From Paramicrosporidium saccamoebae (taxonomy: Eukaryota; Rozellomycota): a stretch of DNA of 64,000 bases. The stretch lies in the NCBI GenBank assembly GCA_002794465.1, contig MTSL01000048.1, forward strand, positions 1 through 64,000, written 5' to 3'. Every line of letters begins with the position of its first letter. The stretch's first letter is position 1. Below are positions 29,659 to 39,448 of the stretch, piece after piece. The notes beneath the pieces are model-generated. The model did no database searches. It was not told the origin of the DNA and saw nothing but the letters and a program-made list of their open reading frames with translations. The position numbers were made by a program, and so were the translations under genes.

Positions 29659-32600
29659 ATGTTCAAGAGTCTTTTGGGGGAGTCGTCAAATGTGCGAGTG
29701 GAAGAATACTCGGCAGGAGAAGAAGTCTACTCAAACGCCTCGAGCGCAGATGTTACAGAAACTGAAGAACATGTCACAATACATGCCAAGCGGGAGCCGC
29801 TCCCGTGGTCACTAAGAGGTCCATCATACAACAAGCCACTACCCGGCATACAGGGCTCTCCTATGCCAGGCGAAATGTCCCCATCTCCAATGCCCGCAAG
29901 TCCGTCCCGCAGTCCGCGCATTACAGCACGTGCAGGGTCGCCCTTTGACCAGGGTGAAGGGCAGGCTATCTTTGGATCGCCCAGGCCAGAGGTTCCAATA
30001 GATTCGGCATCGTCGGTCTCTGCACACGATGCTTCATCTGAAAAAACGTCGTCGCCGGTACTGGATCGTCCATTGAGTGGATTTAACAAAGAGACAATTG
30101 TAGAGACGGCACCGTTTATAGCCGTACCGATCCCCACTACGTTTACACCGCTGGTAATTGTCCCATCAAGTCCAATGGGGTACGACTACGCAGTTAGTCC
30201 GGGACAGAGTCACTCAATTAGTTCCTTGAGACAGGATTCTGTCGCCAGTCCTATGGCTAGTCCCATGGCTATGCCTATGATTGCCGTTCAAAGTCCGTTG
30301 AGTGCTGCACATGAGCGGAGTCCATATGTTAGCCCGGTACACGTGCACACCCCCGAAATTGTGCCAAATGCGTCACAGAGCGGTGTTTCGCCGTTAGATT
30401 TGAATGCAGGTCTGGATTCTAACAATGGGACGACTAGTCCTGCGCCGTCTTTAACGCTGGGAGAATTGCCAAGGGCTAGTCCGGCCCCATCGCTAAAGGC
30501 GCTGGAAGAGGGACGGTCTCCAGAAGCATTGAAACAGACAACTGCATTGCTTGGAGATAAACGGAGCCATTCACCATTTGACTCGCCCTCACAGCATGCA
30601 AAAAAGCAGCCTAAATTGGCTTTGATCGATCGAGAAAGATCTGAGAAGCTTTACAGGCACTACTGCAACGACTGGAGAGTTGAGCGGAAATATCGATCAG
30701 AGAGGTTCTATTTCCCGCAACTATTTAATGCTGCAAGACTACAATATGCACACATTGTTCGGAAACGAAAGGGAATTCCCCGTGAGTACCGCACAGTTGC
30801 CGAAGATGTGGATCCGGGCGCCATGTATCGACGCGACTGGCAAGTTCAGCGGCAATACTCTGTCCATCGCTACTTTGACCCGCAACTGTTCGATGAGGGC
30901 CACTTGAAACGGGTAAGGATGCCAATGACGAGGAATCAGAAAAAGAGGCACTTTAAGCAGCGAATGGCAGCTGTTGGGATCACTGACTACACCTCTCCAG
31001 GCGCAAAGTTGCGACTCGATTGGACAGTGTCGAGGAGGTACCCTGTGGAGCACTACTTTGAAGCACAGCTCTTTGACTCGATTATTTCCGCGGGCGATCG
31101 GTTACGCCAGGACTGGTATACTCTCCGGAAAAACAACTTGACCGCCTACCAGAATGGAGGTCTGCTCGACTTTGTCTATGCGACCCGGAGACTAAAGAAG
31201 GATCAGTCCATGTTGAGGCGTCTAGGCTCCCACACTCCGGCCAAGTATCCTAAGAGAATTAAGCCCCATTATGACGATCCGGGACAAAAATATCGCAACG
31301 ATTGGAAAGTGGAGCGCGAAAACAATGTCCATCTCTACTTTGATCCATCTCTGTTTGACGAGGAAAAGGCCCAAGCCGGAGTCACCTGTTGGAACAAGCG
31401 CATCTCCGAGCTACTTCACCGTGATATCCCCAATGACGAGCTGGAAGAAGAGAGAAGGATGGCGGAAAAGCAGGAGATGGAACGATTCCTGCTAGCCAAG
31501 TCAGAAGCCGAGCGCATTATGGCCGAAGAAAACACCAGCAACCATCGTCCCCAGGCCATGAGAGAGGCTGAAGTACAAAGGCTACACAAAGAAGAACAAA
31601 AACGAAGAACGGCCACAGAAGTGACACAAGCCAGAGATTCGTCAACCTCAATATTTGCACTGATAGATTCTCTTCAAAAAAGCAAAGGCGATGTAGACGA
31701 GAATGGTATGCAGTATGATTGGCAATTTTGGACAGATTTGTTTGGCGACCAGAGCATTGACGGCGAAACACGAAGCGAGGTATTGCGTCACATTCGTGAT
31801 CCGCAATATGCAGGCGTGCCGACGGAATTGAGACCGGCTCTGTGGATGTTAGCTTCGGGAGCGGCAGCATCGACAAACATGGATGGCAAGTATGAACTGT
31901 TCAAAGGAATCCCTTGTCCTCATGAAGACTCTATCTCGGCAGATGTCTGGAAAGAGATGGGCTCTCGCGGTTTGAGCGATGAACAGGCGTCATCGTTGCA
32001 TTCTCTACTTAGTGCCTATTGTAATCATGATCCGGAATGTGGATATTCTCCGGCCCTGGCCTCCATTGGTGCCACTCTGGTTCAAAATGTCTCCGAGACG
32101 GATGCATTCTGCTTGCTCATAACGATGATGCAAATTCAGGATCACCGGCGGTATTTGCAACCCTCGTTGGGGGGCACATCGCTGTTAGAGTTTCAGTTTG
32201 AAAACTTGCTTCTAAATCTCGATCCAGAGACGCAGATGCATCTGGGACATTTCGATGTGGATAGCACCATGTATGCTAAAGAGTTTTATTCCACGTTGGG
32301 CGCACCGATGGGATTAGACATTCATAGCCAGATACTGGATCTTTTCTTCCTAGAAGGATACCCTGCTCTCCATCGACTGGCATTGTTGGCCACAGTCGAG
32401 AATCGTGATAAAGTATTGAAAGCGGATGGGTTTGTTGCAATCATGGAGATTCTTCTTGGGGATTTGACCATGGCCCATGGGGACTGGACAGCCCGAGATT
32501 GGATTGTCCAGTCTTGCACACTATTCATTTCTGATGAAGAGCTGGAAGAACTCTTCCAAGACTATCGGATGCACGGTCGAATATTGCATGAGACCCAGAT

Positions 32601-32964
32601 GCTCCAGGATCTCAGTCTCATTGAGGGTGAACACGACCACGTCCTGTACACACTCTGGTGGCTTATTCAGGAGATTAAACGCATCTCTCTTTCTCGCGAG
32701 ACCATTGCGTCACAGCTCTATGAGACTGACCACAACTTTAAGGTCTTGCTGAGTGACAAGTATGATGCGATGCATCGTATCCACGAGCTAGAGCAACAAT
32801 TGGCCACCAACCAGCACGATCACAATATCGAGATTAAGCAACTGACGTCACTTCTCAATTCCAACCATAGCCATACCAAACACGGAAAACATACCGAAGA
32901 GTCATCGCAGAGCTACACGGTTCCGACACTCCAACGCGAGAACGAAAAGATTTTTAAAATATAA
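29659..32964 (+). CDS. Large TBC-domain protein with degenerate RabGAP motifs and DW repeats
   Basis: 1101 residues from the first in-frame ATG at 29659. Residues about 1-310 are Ser/Pro-rich with many SP sites. Residues about 315-590 hold five copies of a new-looking repeat with the core YRxDWxVxRxYxVxxYFDPxLFD. A charged coiled coil follows. A TBC domain lies at about 715-990 (PTELRPALWMLASGA, FDVDSTMYAKEFYSTL, QILDLFFLEGY). The catalytic arginine finger motif IxxDxxR is absent, and the glutamine finger motif GYxQGM is replaced by GYSPALASI, so GAP activity is unlikely. A C-terminal coiled coil closes the protein. It may be a Rab-binding scaffold. The exact family is not recognised. Confidence 0.82.
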   Translation: MFKSLLGESSNVRVEEYSAGEEVYSNASSADVTETEEHVTIHAKREPLPWSLRGPSYNKPLPGIQGSPMPGEMSPSPMPASPSRSPRITARAGSPFDQGEGQAIFGSPRPEVPIDSASSVSAHDASSEKTSSPVLDRPLSGFNKETIVETAPFIAVPIPTTFTPLVIVPSSPMGYDYAVSPGQSHSISSLRQDSVASPMASPMAMPMIAVQSPLSAAHERSPYVSPVHVHTPEIVPNASQSGVSPLDLNAGLDSNNGTTSPAPSLTLGELPRASPAPSLKALEEGRSPEALKQTTALLGDKRSHSPFDSPSQHAKKQPKLALIDRERSEKLYRHYCNDWRVERKYRSERFYFPQLFNAARLQYAHIVRKRKGIPREYRTVAEDVDPGAMYRRDWQVQRQYSVHRYFDPQLFDEGHLKRVRMPMTRNQKKRHFKQRMAAVGITDYTSPGAKLRLDWTVSRRYPVEHYFEAQLFDSIISAGDRLRQDWYTLRKNNLTAYQNGGLLDFVYATRRLKKDQSMLRRLGSHTPAKYPKRIKPHYDDPGQKYRNDWKVERENNVHLYFDPSLFDEEKAQAGVTCWNKRISELLHRDIPNDELEEERRMAEKQEMERFLLAKSEAERIMAEENTSNHRPQAMREAEVQRLHKEEQKRRTATEVTQARDSSTSIFALIDSLQKSKGDVDENGMQYDWQFWTDLFGDQSIDGETRSEVLRHIRDPQYAGVPTELRPALWMLASGAAASTNMDGKYELFKGIPCPHEDSISADVWKEMGSRGLSDEQASSLHSLLSAYCNHDPECGYSPALASIGATLVQNVSETDAFCLLITMMQIQDHRRYLQPSLGGTSLLEFQFENLLLNLDPETQMHLGHFDVDSTMYAKEFYSTLGAPMGLDIHSQILDLFFLEGYPALHRLALLATVENRDKVLKADGFVAIMEILLGDLTMAHGDWTARDWIVQSCTLFISDEELEELFQDYRMHGRILHETQMLQDLSLIEGEHDHVLYTLWWLIQEIKRISLSRETIASQLYETDHNFKVLLSDKYDAMHRIHELEQQLATNQHDHNIEIKQLTSLLNSNHSHTKHGKHTEESSQSYTVPTLQRENEKIFKI

Positions 32965-33011
32965 AAATGGGAGATTTGTAGTAAAGATTTGCTATCATGC
33001 GAAGCTAAAAG
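32965..33011. repeat. Duplicated segment at the TBC gene 3' end, copy 1
   Basis: The stop-codon region and the next 45 bp (AACGAAAAGATTTTTAAAAT through GTAGTAAAG and GCGAAG) recur in diverged form at about 33270-33350. LTR copy 2 sits between the two copies. Confidence 0.55.
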
Positions 33012-33236
33012 TGTGACGTAGAAGACTGATTAGTAGGTCTTTTGGAAATAGTTCTCTAGTTTGGAGAAGAGATAATCAGAACAATCGATGAAGGATAACG
33101 AGGTCTTTACCATTTGGGGGTTATGTTATTTGTGACTATAAAAGGGTCGTTAGATTGACTGAATAAATTCTCTTCTCGTCCCATCTCGTCTCTTCTCGCC
33201 TAAACTGGGCCGTGGTATTATCCCCACTACGCGACA
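33012..33236 (+). mobile_element. Solo LTR, family 1, copy 2
   Basis: 225 bp, TGTGACG...CGCGACA, the best-preserved copy. It is flanked by a perfect 4-bp duplication AAAG (33008-33011 and 33237-33240). It holds a TATAAAAG box (33137-33144) and an AATAAA (33162-33167), the expected promoter and terminator layout of an LTR. No internal element remains. Confidence 0.88.
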
Positions 33237-33419
33237 AAAGGATCCTTAAAGTACAAACGTGTGATTTCTTAGTAGGCTTGCAGTAAAGAATTGCTGTCAC
33301 GCGAAAACGAAAGGATTTTCAGAATAAAAATATGTGGGAATTGTAGTAAAGGTCGTTTTATCCCCGAGTAGTAGACATTGTAGTAAAGTCCCTTGAGCCC
33401 TGATCTATGATTAATCGTG

Positions 33420-33607
33420 TGGCGTAGAGGATTGACTAGTTGGCTATGTGGCGTAGAGGCAGAGGGTTGATTAGTTTAGATAAGACCTAGTTGCTGGGTA
33501 TTTNNNNNNNNNNATAGGATGTGTATCCATACTATTCTAGGATTAGCAGTGAACAAACCCCTCTTCCCCGCTTGACAGTCCATACTATTTATCCCCACTA
33601 CGCGACA
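33420..33607 (+). mobile_element. Degenerate LTR, family 1, copy 3, containing an assembly gap
   Basis: It begins TGTGGCGTAGA and ends in the family-typical TATCCCCACTACGCGACA, but the middle has diverged, repeats its own first 20 bases (about 33449) and is interrupted by ten Ns at 33504-33513. The flanks ATCG and ATTG could be a decayed target-site duplication. The true length across the gap is unknown, so a fuller retroelement could be missing. Confidence 0.65.
33504..33513. other. Assembly gap (10 N)
   Basis: Ten ambiguous bases inside LTR copy 3. A fixed run of ten usually marks a scaffold join of unknown size. Confidence 0.95.
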
Positions 33608-33738
33608 ATTGTGAGACAGTAGATAGTACAACTATGGGCTAGGGACAATAAAAAGTGCTCAAAACAATGATAATAAGCGTTTATTCGCCCCGGTCTATAG
33701 ATAAACACTCACACTAGCATACAGAAGACATTGCATTG

Positions 33739-34653
33739 ATGACAGAGAGGACGGGTAGAATCCCTGACGCGACTGCCCTTAGTTTGCCTGGGGGAGATTC
33801 AGAGCAGCGGACAGAGAAACCCGGTCGATTCGCCGTCTTCTGGTCACAAACCATATGCATGGCCCGGCTAATCAATGACAAATGGTACCGCAAGCCAAAA
33901 GTCTATTTGGCTCTCAGCTCGACGCTTCTCTTTAGTCTATTTGTCTCCTTCCTCTGGTTCCAGCTGCCTGACGAGCCCTCGTCGGCGTCAGCGGTCTACC
34001 GGGTTATCACTCTACATGCCCTCTATTTCACGTCGGTGAGCAATCTCGGATACTTTTCCACTTTTGTCGTTGACCGCCAGGAGAGGTTGCCAATAGCGGG
34101 CAAGAGCATCAGGATGAGTGGAGCAACAGTATGGCATGGCCGCACACTGGGTTCCATACCGCTGCGAATGGTACACATTATTCTGAGTTGCGCGTTGATC
34201 TACCCAATTGTCAGCCTACGCAAGGGGTTTAACTACTATCTGCTGTACCACACCACATTCATCCTGCAATCTTTGGGAAATACGGCGTTGGGAATGGCCA
34301 CCTCAGCAGCCTTCCGCAGTCCCTCTGTGGCGATATGGGCTGCAGTGTTTGTCAACTCATTCAATTACATATTCAGCGGGGTGCCATACTCGGCGAATCA
34401 GGTGACCTGGATTCTGCGCTGGCTGCGATTTCTCTCTCCGTCCTTTTATGCAGATCAGCTGCTCGTCTTTAATCAATTCCATGGCCGTGTATATCCGAAT
34501 AGTCTGATCACGGGCAATGACATTCTCGAGCAGTCTGGTTGGCTAAAGATACCGCCATCAATTTCCATATGCGGAATGGTTCTGCTGGGAATCCTGTACA
34601 ATGTGGTAGGCCAAATGGCTCTGGTGCTTACTTCGCGGCCCCGGAAAGAATAA
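33739..34653 (+). CDS. Stand-alone ABCG-type transporter membrane domain, no ATPase
   Basis: 304 residues with about six membrane helices in the ABC2 order of ABCG/White transporters. Family landmarks are YFSTFVVDRQERLPIAG (elbow region), GRTLGSIPLRM, and SGVPYSANQVTWILRWLRFLSP, quoted in part, which precedes the large extracellular loop and last helix. The nucleotide-binding domain that normally precedes this in a half-transporter is missing; upstream lies the LTR cluster and the assembly gap. Either a true half-transporter was truncated and re-started at this ATG, or it works with a separate ATPase. Its stop codon lies inside AATAAA (34649-34654), and the next gene begins 13 bp later. Confidence 0.78.
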   Translation: MTERTGRIPDATALSLPGGDSEQRTEKPGRFAVFWSQTICMARLINDKWYRKPKVYLALSSTLLFSLFVSFLWFQLPDEPSSASAVYRVITLHALYFTSVSNLGYFSTFVVDRQERLPIAGKSIRMSGATVWHGRTLGSIPLRMVHIILSCALIYPIVSLRKGFNYYLLYHTTFILQSLGNTALGMATSAAFRSPSVAIWAAVFVNSFNYIFSGVPYSANQVTWILRWLRFLSPSFYADQLLVFNQFHGRVYPNSLITGNDILEQSGWLKIPPSISICGMVLLGILYNVVGQMALVLTSRPRKE

Positions 34654-34666
34654 ATAGAATTGTCTT

Positions 34667-36418
34667 ATGCTACGGCTGGTTCGGTGGAAAAGTGCGGTGA
34701 CAGGCAGAACTGGACGAGTTCTACTTGGAGATGAGCTGACGTCGTTTGCACCACATCATAGAAGACAGAATTTAAAAGACAAACTGCCATCAAGGTCAGC
34801 ACAGTCCAATGACTCTGTGCGTATGCACTCCAATTCATCTGAATCACTACCAACTGACAATGCAGCCGAATCAAGGGCAACCAGTGCACCGAGACTGTTT
34901 AGCGTATTATTCCAGACAAAAGCTGCAGGAAGTAAGGGGACTGATTCAGTACAGCGTTCTGCTCTAAAAGATGATAATGCAATGGCGCCATTGAGAGAAT
35001 TTGCCAAGCGACGGACACAACGTCCGATTGAAGAGATGCAGTTGACAGATAATATTCATATCACTCCAAAGCCGACGCCGATGACAAATGCCGATCCGGA
35101 ACGTTTTGCGCAAATGCCAACCAAACGGGCGATTAAAATGTTTGCAGAGATGCGTTTACCGTCATGGCTGGTGGATTCGCTGGCAGCCCAGAACATTGTA
35201 CAACCAACCAAAGTGCAACAGCAACTGATTGAGACGCTACTTAAACCATCGTCCAATGGAGAGAAACCACGTCCAGTGCTGGTAAAGGGCCAGACAGGGA
35301 CGGGAAAGTCATTGGGATACATTGTGGCACTACTAGCAAATCTGCACAACGAACGTCCCGTGCGGATGAGTGGAAACATTGTCACATGTTTCCATCTGAT
35401 TGTGGTGCCTAATGAGATTTTGGCGCAACAATTGCTCCGCTGGATTCGGACGCTACTGGCTGGTAATCCGTATTTACAATCAAAATTCAGCACAATTGTC
35501 CGATTGCTATTCCCAGAACGTGAACAGACAGAAGCCGATGCAACTTATCCAAAGGATATCAACCAACACGGCTTTTCGCATCTGCTGATTGCCACTCCAA
35601 CAATGGCACGCAATGTATTGGCGACGGGTCATTTGAATTTAAGCGCCTTAAAGACGATTGTGGTGGACGAGGCTGATGCGCTACTAAAGCCGCTCTCTTC
35701 CTATGCCACACGAAAGGAGCAATTGAATCGGATACGACACCCCGTCCCAACATTATCGCTACTGCAAGACATTCGAAACACATGTTCTGAGCATCGTCTG
35801 TCTCAGCCACGTTTATTGGCCGCCTCGGCGTCTCTTAATCGCCGGGTTAAGGATGAGTTGCAACGGGCCGGATTGGTAACAGGAGCTTATACTTTCATAA
35901 CTGACACCTTCCGGGCCAGCACCTGTCCCACCGCCATCCAACACCACTACCGAATGCTCGCTGATTCGCAAAGCATTGAAGAGTTGGTGCAACTCGTCCG
36001 GGGAATTTGGATGGAACGGCCCGGAGAGTGCGGAGTCATGTTTGTGCCAGCAGCCCGTTCCAAGACGGCCATGAAGGGATGGCTGGAGGCTGTGGACATT
36101 AAAGCACACATTCTCTCCGAGTTGCCTACCGGTGATCAGACTGCATTGCACCGTATCACTTCGGCTGGCTCCACCCTCCTCCTTGGATCCGATGTTGATG
36201 CGCGCGGATGGGATTTGCCCATGTTAAAGTATGTCATTATTGTTGATCTCCCCTCCTCCCCCACCCATTATCTCCACATGGCCGGTCGGGTGGGACGTAT
36301 GGGTGTTGCGGGCACTGTGTACACCTTTGTTGCCGGACAACACGATCTGGAGCGCATTACAAACATTTATTCCATGTTGCGTGTCTCTGCCACACCCTAC
36401 ATTCCCTGTGCCCATTGA
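34667..36418 (+). CDS. DEAD-box RNA helicase, probably mitochondrial (Mrh4-like)
   Basis: 583 residues. An Arg-rich N-terminus (MLRLVRWKSAVTGRTGRVLL) looks like a mitochondrial targeting sequence. Helicase motifs: Q region TKVQQQL, I GQTGTGKS, II VDEADALL, III SAS (for SAT), IV/V region LLLGSDVDARGWDLP, VI HMAGRVGRMG. All core residues for ATP hydrolysis are present. A variable spacer of about 130 residues precedes the Q region. Yeast Mrh4 acts in assembly of the large mitoribosomal subunit; the assignment rests on the targeting sequence and general layout. Only 13 bp separate it from the preceding gene. Confidence 0.8.
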   Translation: MLRLVRWKSAVTGRTGRVLLGDELTSFAPHHRRQNLKDKLPSRSAQSNDSVRMHSNSSESLPTDNAAESRATSAPRLFSVLFQTKAAGSKGTDSVQRSALKDDNAMAPLREFAKRRTQRPIEEMQLTDNIHITPKPTPMTNADPERFAQMPTKRAIKMFAEMRLPSWLVDSLAAQNIVQPTKVQQQLIETLLKPSSNGEKPRPVLVKGQTGTGKSLGYIVALLANLHNERPVRMSGNIVTCFHLIVVPNEILAQQLLRWIRTLLAGNPYLQSKFSTIVRLLFPEREQTEADATYPKDINQHGFSHLLIATPTMARNVLATGHLNLSALKTIVVDEADALLKPLSSYATRKEQLNRIRHPVPTLSLLQDIRNTCSEHRLSQPRLLAASASLNRRVKDELQRAGLVTGAYTFITDTFRASTCPTAIQHHYRMLADSQSIEELVQLVRGIWMERPGECGVMFVPAARSKTAMKGWLEAVDIKAHILSELPTGDQTALHRITSAGSTLLLGSDVDARGWDLPMLKYVIIVDLPSSPTHYLHMAGRVGRMGVAGTVYTFVAGQHDLERITNIYSMLRVSATPYIPCAH

Positions 36419-36728
36419 ATGATACCCTTTAGACAAAGTAGAATAAACCAACCCACGAGTGTATGTGGTGCAAGTAGAGTAGTAGGATAAAAAAAGCCCA
36501 TCTACTGGAGTACATGAGCGTAACTAGTGTATATAATTGCATCAAGATGGAAAGGCCCATTTACTAGAGTACATGAGCGTAGCTAATATATATAATTGCA
36601 TCAAGATAGAAAAGCCCATTTACAAAGCTATAGTGCTATAAAATGGCTCAATAGCGTGAATTGTAGCCTCAAAAACTCATATCCTACTATTAAGACCATA
36701 CAGTAGATACCCTCAATACCAATTGCGT
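36419..36728. repeat. Intergenic tandem repeat, ~60-bp unit
   Basis: Two full copies and one partial copy of a unit containing AGCCCATNTACT, GTACATGAGCGTA and TATATAATTGCATCAAGAT (36490-36550, 36551-36609, 36610-36627). The rest of this 310-bp convergent interval is AT-rich. No gene is visible. Confidence 0.75.
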
Positions 36729-37439
36729 TTATTCGTCTTTTTTGGAACTAGCACTTGATTTGGAGCTTTCCTTGGACACGGACGCATCTCTGGACATGGA
36801 CGCGTCTTTGGATGACGATGCGTCTTTGGATACCGGCGCCTCTCTGGAGAATTCCTTGGTCACTTCTCGGGCCGCTTCACGGGCCATCGCCTTGGCATCC
36901 TCAGTTGCTTTTCCAATCTTATGGCCAGCCTCGGCAGCATTTCGCTGCACCTTTCCCATCACATCTTTCATTGTCGGATGGTCGCGCGCCATAAGTGCCA
37001 GAGGACGCACTACTGCTCCATACACTGTCGTTGCTCCTCGGGTCTGCGGCATGAACAGCCATATACAGCCTATCAGCTTCACTGTCGAGTACCACGGCAC
37101 TAATCCCGGCAATAATCCGCCCGTCAGTGACTCTAACGTTGACCAGAACGCCAACACCAGCCAATACGACAACCAATGTGTGTCTTCTGACTTGTCGTTT
37201 CGTTCAATAGCGCTGACTGTCATAATGGCTGGATATGCAAACGCCACCACTGCCAACAACAGGTCTGAAGCAACGCGCAGTGCCAGTAGGAATGCTACCA
37301 ACCCCACCGCTAACCCAATTAGGTGCGTCTTTTTGATGCCCGTGGTGCGCTCCAGACGGAGGAATATGGAGTGCTTTGAGAGTTCTCGGTCCAAGGTGCG
37401 TTCGGCAGCCCAAAAGTGCTCAGTGATCGTCTCAGCCAT
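36729..37439 (-). CDS. YOP1: Yop1/REEP ER-shaping protein
   Basis: A 236-residue TB2/DP1/HVA22 protein that curves ER tubules by hydrophobic hairpins. Signatures: LVAFLLALRVASDLLLAVVAF, quoted in part, then YPAIMTVSAIE, DTHWLSYWLVLAFW and LTGGLLPGLVPWYSTVKLIG, quoted in part, followed by WLFMPQTRGATTVY. It ends in an amphipathic helix and a low-complexity tail of SKDAS/SRDAS repeats ending SSKKDE. The stop codon lies inside AATAAA (36728-36733). Confidence 0.95.
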   Translation of the reverse strand: MAETITEHFWAAERTLDRELSKHSIFLRLERTTGIKKTHLIGLAVGLVAFLLALRVASDLLLAVVAFAYPAIMTVSAIERNDKSEDTHWLSYWLVLAFWSTLESLTGGLLPGLVPWYSTVKLIGCIWLFMPQTRGATTVYGAVVRPLALMARDHPTMKDVMGKVQRNAAEAGHKIGKATEDAKAMAREAAREVTKEFSREAPVSKDASSSKDASMSRDASVSKESSKSSASSKKDE

Positions 37440-37549
37440 TGTCTCGGCTCCTCCCGGCCCGTGTTTTAAAGTTCACCCCGTGTGAAATGCTGATTGGCGC
37501 AGGTCCACCAATCATTCCATCCCTCGGATAAAAATACTGGCCAATCAAT

Positions 37550-39259
37550 TTACTGGACGACACATTTAGGCTTGGTTTCGGCAAACAAGGCCTCCGGAGG
37601 CAATGGGTCATAGAGTCGCATCGGACCATTTCCGATGGATGGAGGTAGAACTACCTGCACATTCAGATCCGAGACCAAGGTGTGTCGGAACACGGCCAAT
37701 ACCTCCGCAAGCTCGGGTCGATAATCTTTAAATTGGAATGCCTCTGGATTGGCGAGCCTGTTTGATAGAACAATTCCAATGTTACTCTCCAGCCAGGTGC
37801 CATGTTTTGGTGACTTCCACAGAGGACCACATCGTTGAGCATAAGTCTTTGCCATTGCATCCCGGAGAGACTTGATATGGTCATATTTGGGCAATTCGTG
37901 TGAAACAAGCCATGCTTCTTCATCAATCCGCACTCCACAGCACTCAGCCAAACGAGGTACCATCCAAGGACTCTCCACCATGGCATTCTGCAGCTGTAAA
38001 TCTGCCCCTGGATCGTCTTGGATGTGTTTCAGCAATGCGTTAGAAAAATGCCATCCGGCCATCCATGGACTCTCGGCAATAATTTCCTCATAAACCTGCT
38101 CAAACCAATCATACTGACCCGATTGTATCGCCAGGAAATCTGAAAGCATCCTCACCCCAACTGGATCCACTAATGGATCCAACGACCAGAGGATCTTGGA
38201 AAACTCCAAGGCAGTACGATAGCATCCCTTTTTGGTAAGAAATTGAATGTACCGAATAAGGGCGAGATGCATCCGTCTGTTGTCAAATTCATCATAGGGA
38301 AGTCGCAGACTGCCGGCAGTCAGATCAACACCACTCACTTGTGTGGCCAACGTGCACTTTTCCAAAATGTACAATGCCCGCTCAGTGAGCTCTGAGGCAT
38401 CAGAGGTGGAAGTCATGCGCAAAAAGTCGCTGACGACAAGTAGAGCGTCTACATGGAGAGGGTACTTTCTGACAAACGCATATATAGAGTCAATGTCGCC
38501 CGTCTCTACCAACATGACAAACTCTTCAAATTGCTTGTCATAAGAGGGTTTTGGGACGAACTGGAACGCTCTGGAACCGTACAAATCATGGTCAGGGATT
38601 GCCTCTAACCGCAACTCTACCAAGGCAGACGTAACCTTGGTCCAGGTGGCCCTTGGAACGATTAACTGTTTCTTATGACGACGCGTCTGCTTCCGAAGTT
38701 GGACGGCAACACGCTGAGCCATAGCGGGGGCCATGTCGGGGAGTTCAGAATGAGTATCTTTGTCAATATCGACGCCACCAACCTTGCGTCGTAGTTCAAG
38801 AGACGCATCGAGGTGGTCGAGGTCTGCCTTGAACAAGTCAATGGACTGTGTATAGTCTTTGGAAACTATCTCTCGTCGTTCCTTTTTCTTCTCCAACACT
38901 AGCCTATCCAGAAATTCGTCAATGTCTTCCTCAGGTTGGGGTTTGGCCAGTTTTCTGTCGGCCGACTTGAGTTTTGGCTGGCCAGACTCGCTAAACTGTG
39001 ACTCTGGGACATTTCGACTCTGGTCCTTTTGTTGTATGGCTTGGTCAGACTGAGTTTCGGCTCTATCCGACTCGTTCGACCCGTCCAAGTCGTTTGTCCC
39101 GTCCAAGCCGTCTGACCCGTCCGACTCTGAAGACTCGACCAGCATTGCAAATTGAAATCCTCGAGAACCCAAAGTGACGAGTTCATCGTCGCTACTTGAC
39201 GAGGGTAATGGATCATTTAGTTGTTCTCTCTCTCGTCTCCTTAGGGCCCGCGACGACAT
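37550..39259 (-). CDS. TCF25: TCF25/Rqc1 family protein
   Basis: 569 residues from the ATG at 39257-39259 (MSSRALRRREREQ). The acidic, low-complexity N-terminus contains DGSDGLDGTNDLDGSNESD. The TCF25 core follows: FQFVPKPSYDKQFEEFVML, quoted in part, then VRKYPLHVDALLVVSDFLR, YDEFDNRRMHLALIRYI, and WMVPRLAECCG. Yeast Rqc1 belongs to the ribosome-quality-control complex with Ltn1, and TCF25 promotes ubiquitin-chain formation there. An in-frame upstream extension to 39364 has no support. It lies 110 bp from the YOP1 start. Confidence 0.9.
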   Translation of the reverse strand: MSSRALRRREREQLNDPLPSSSSDDELVTLGSRGFQFAMLVESSESDGSDGLDGTNDLDGSNESDRAETQSDQAIQQKDQSRNVPESQFSESGQPKLKSADRKLAKPQPEEDIDEFLDRLVLEKKKERREIVSKDYTQSIDLFKADLDHLDASLELRRKVGGVDIDKDTHSELPDMAPAMAQRVAVQLRKQTRRHKKQLIVPRATWTKVTSALVELRLEAIPDHDLYGSRAFQFVPKPSYDKQFEEFVMLVETGDIDSIYAFVRKYPLHVDALLVVSDFLRMTSTSDASELTERALYILEKCTLATQVSGVDLTAGSLRLPYDEFDNRRMHLALIRYIQFLTKKGCYRTALEFSKILWSLDPLVDPVGVRMLSDFLAIQSGQYDWFEQVYEEIIAESPWMAGWHFSNALLKHIQDDPGADLQLQNAMVESPWMVPRLAECCGVRIDEEAWLVSHELPKYDHIKSLRDAMAKTYAQRCGPLWKSPKHGTWLESNIGIVLSNRLANPEAFQFKDYRPELAEVLAVFRHTLVSDLNVQVVLPPSIGNGPMRLYDPLPPEALFAETKPKCVVQ

Positions 39260-39448
39260 GCTAATATCCCCGGTCGAGCCGTGGCCGTATGGACCAATCG
39301 ACCATGGATCAGGTAAATAGGAGCATCCAGAAATGGAAAGGAGCAATGCCAAATGGGTCACCAAGACGACGGATCATGTTTGTTTGTCAGTCCTCCAATT
39401 GGCTCGGCGATAACGGCTTAAGGAACTGTTTGTTACTGCAGACAATCG

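Noticed and set aside
36742-37485. 247-codon + strand ORF
   Set aside because: Antisense to YOP1, whose protein signature is unmistakable.
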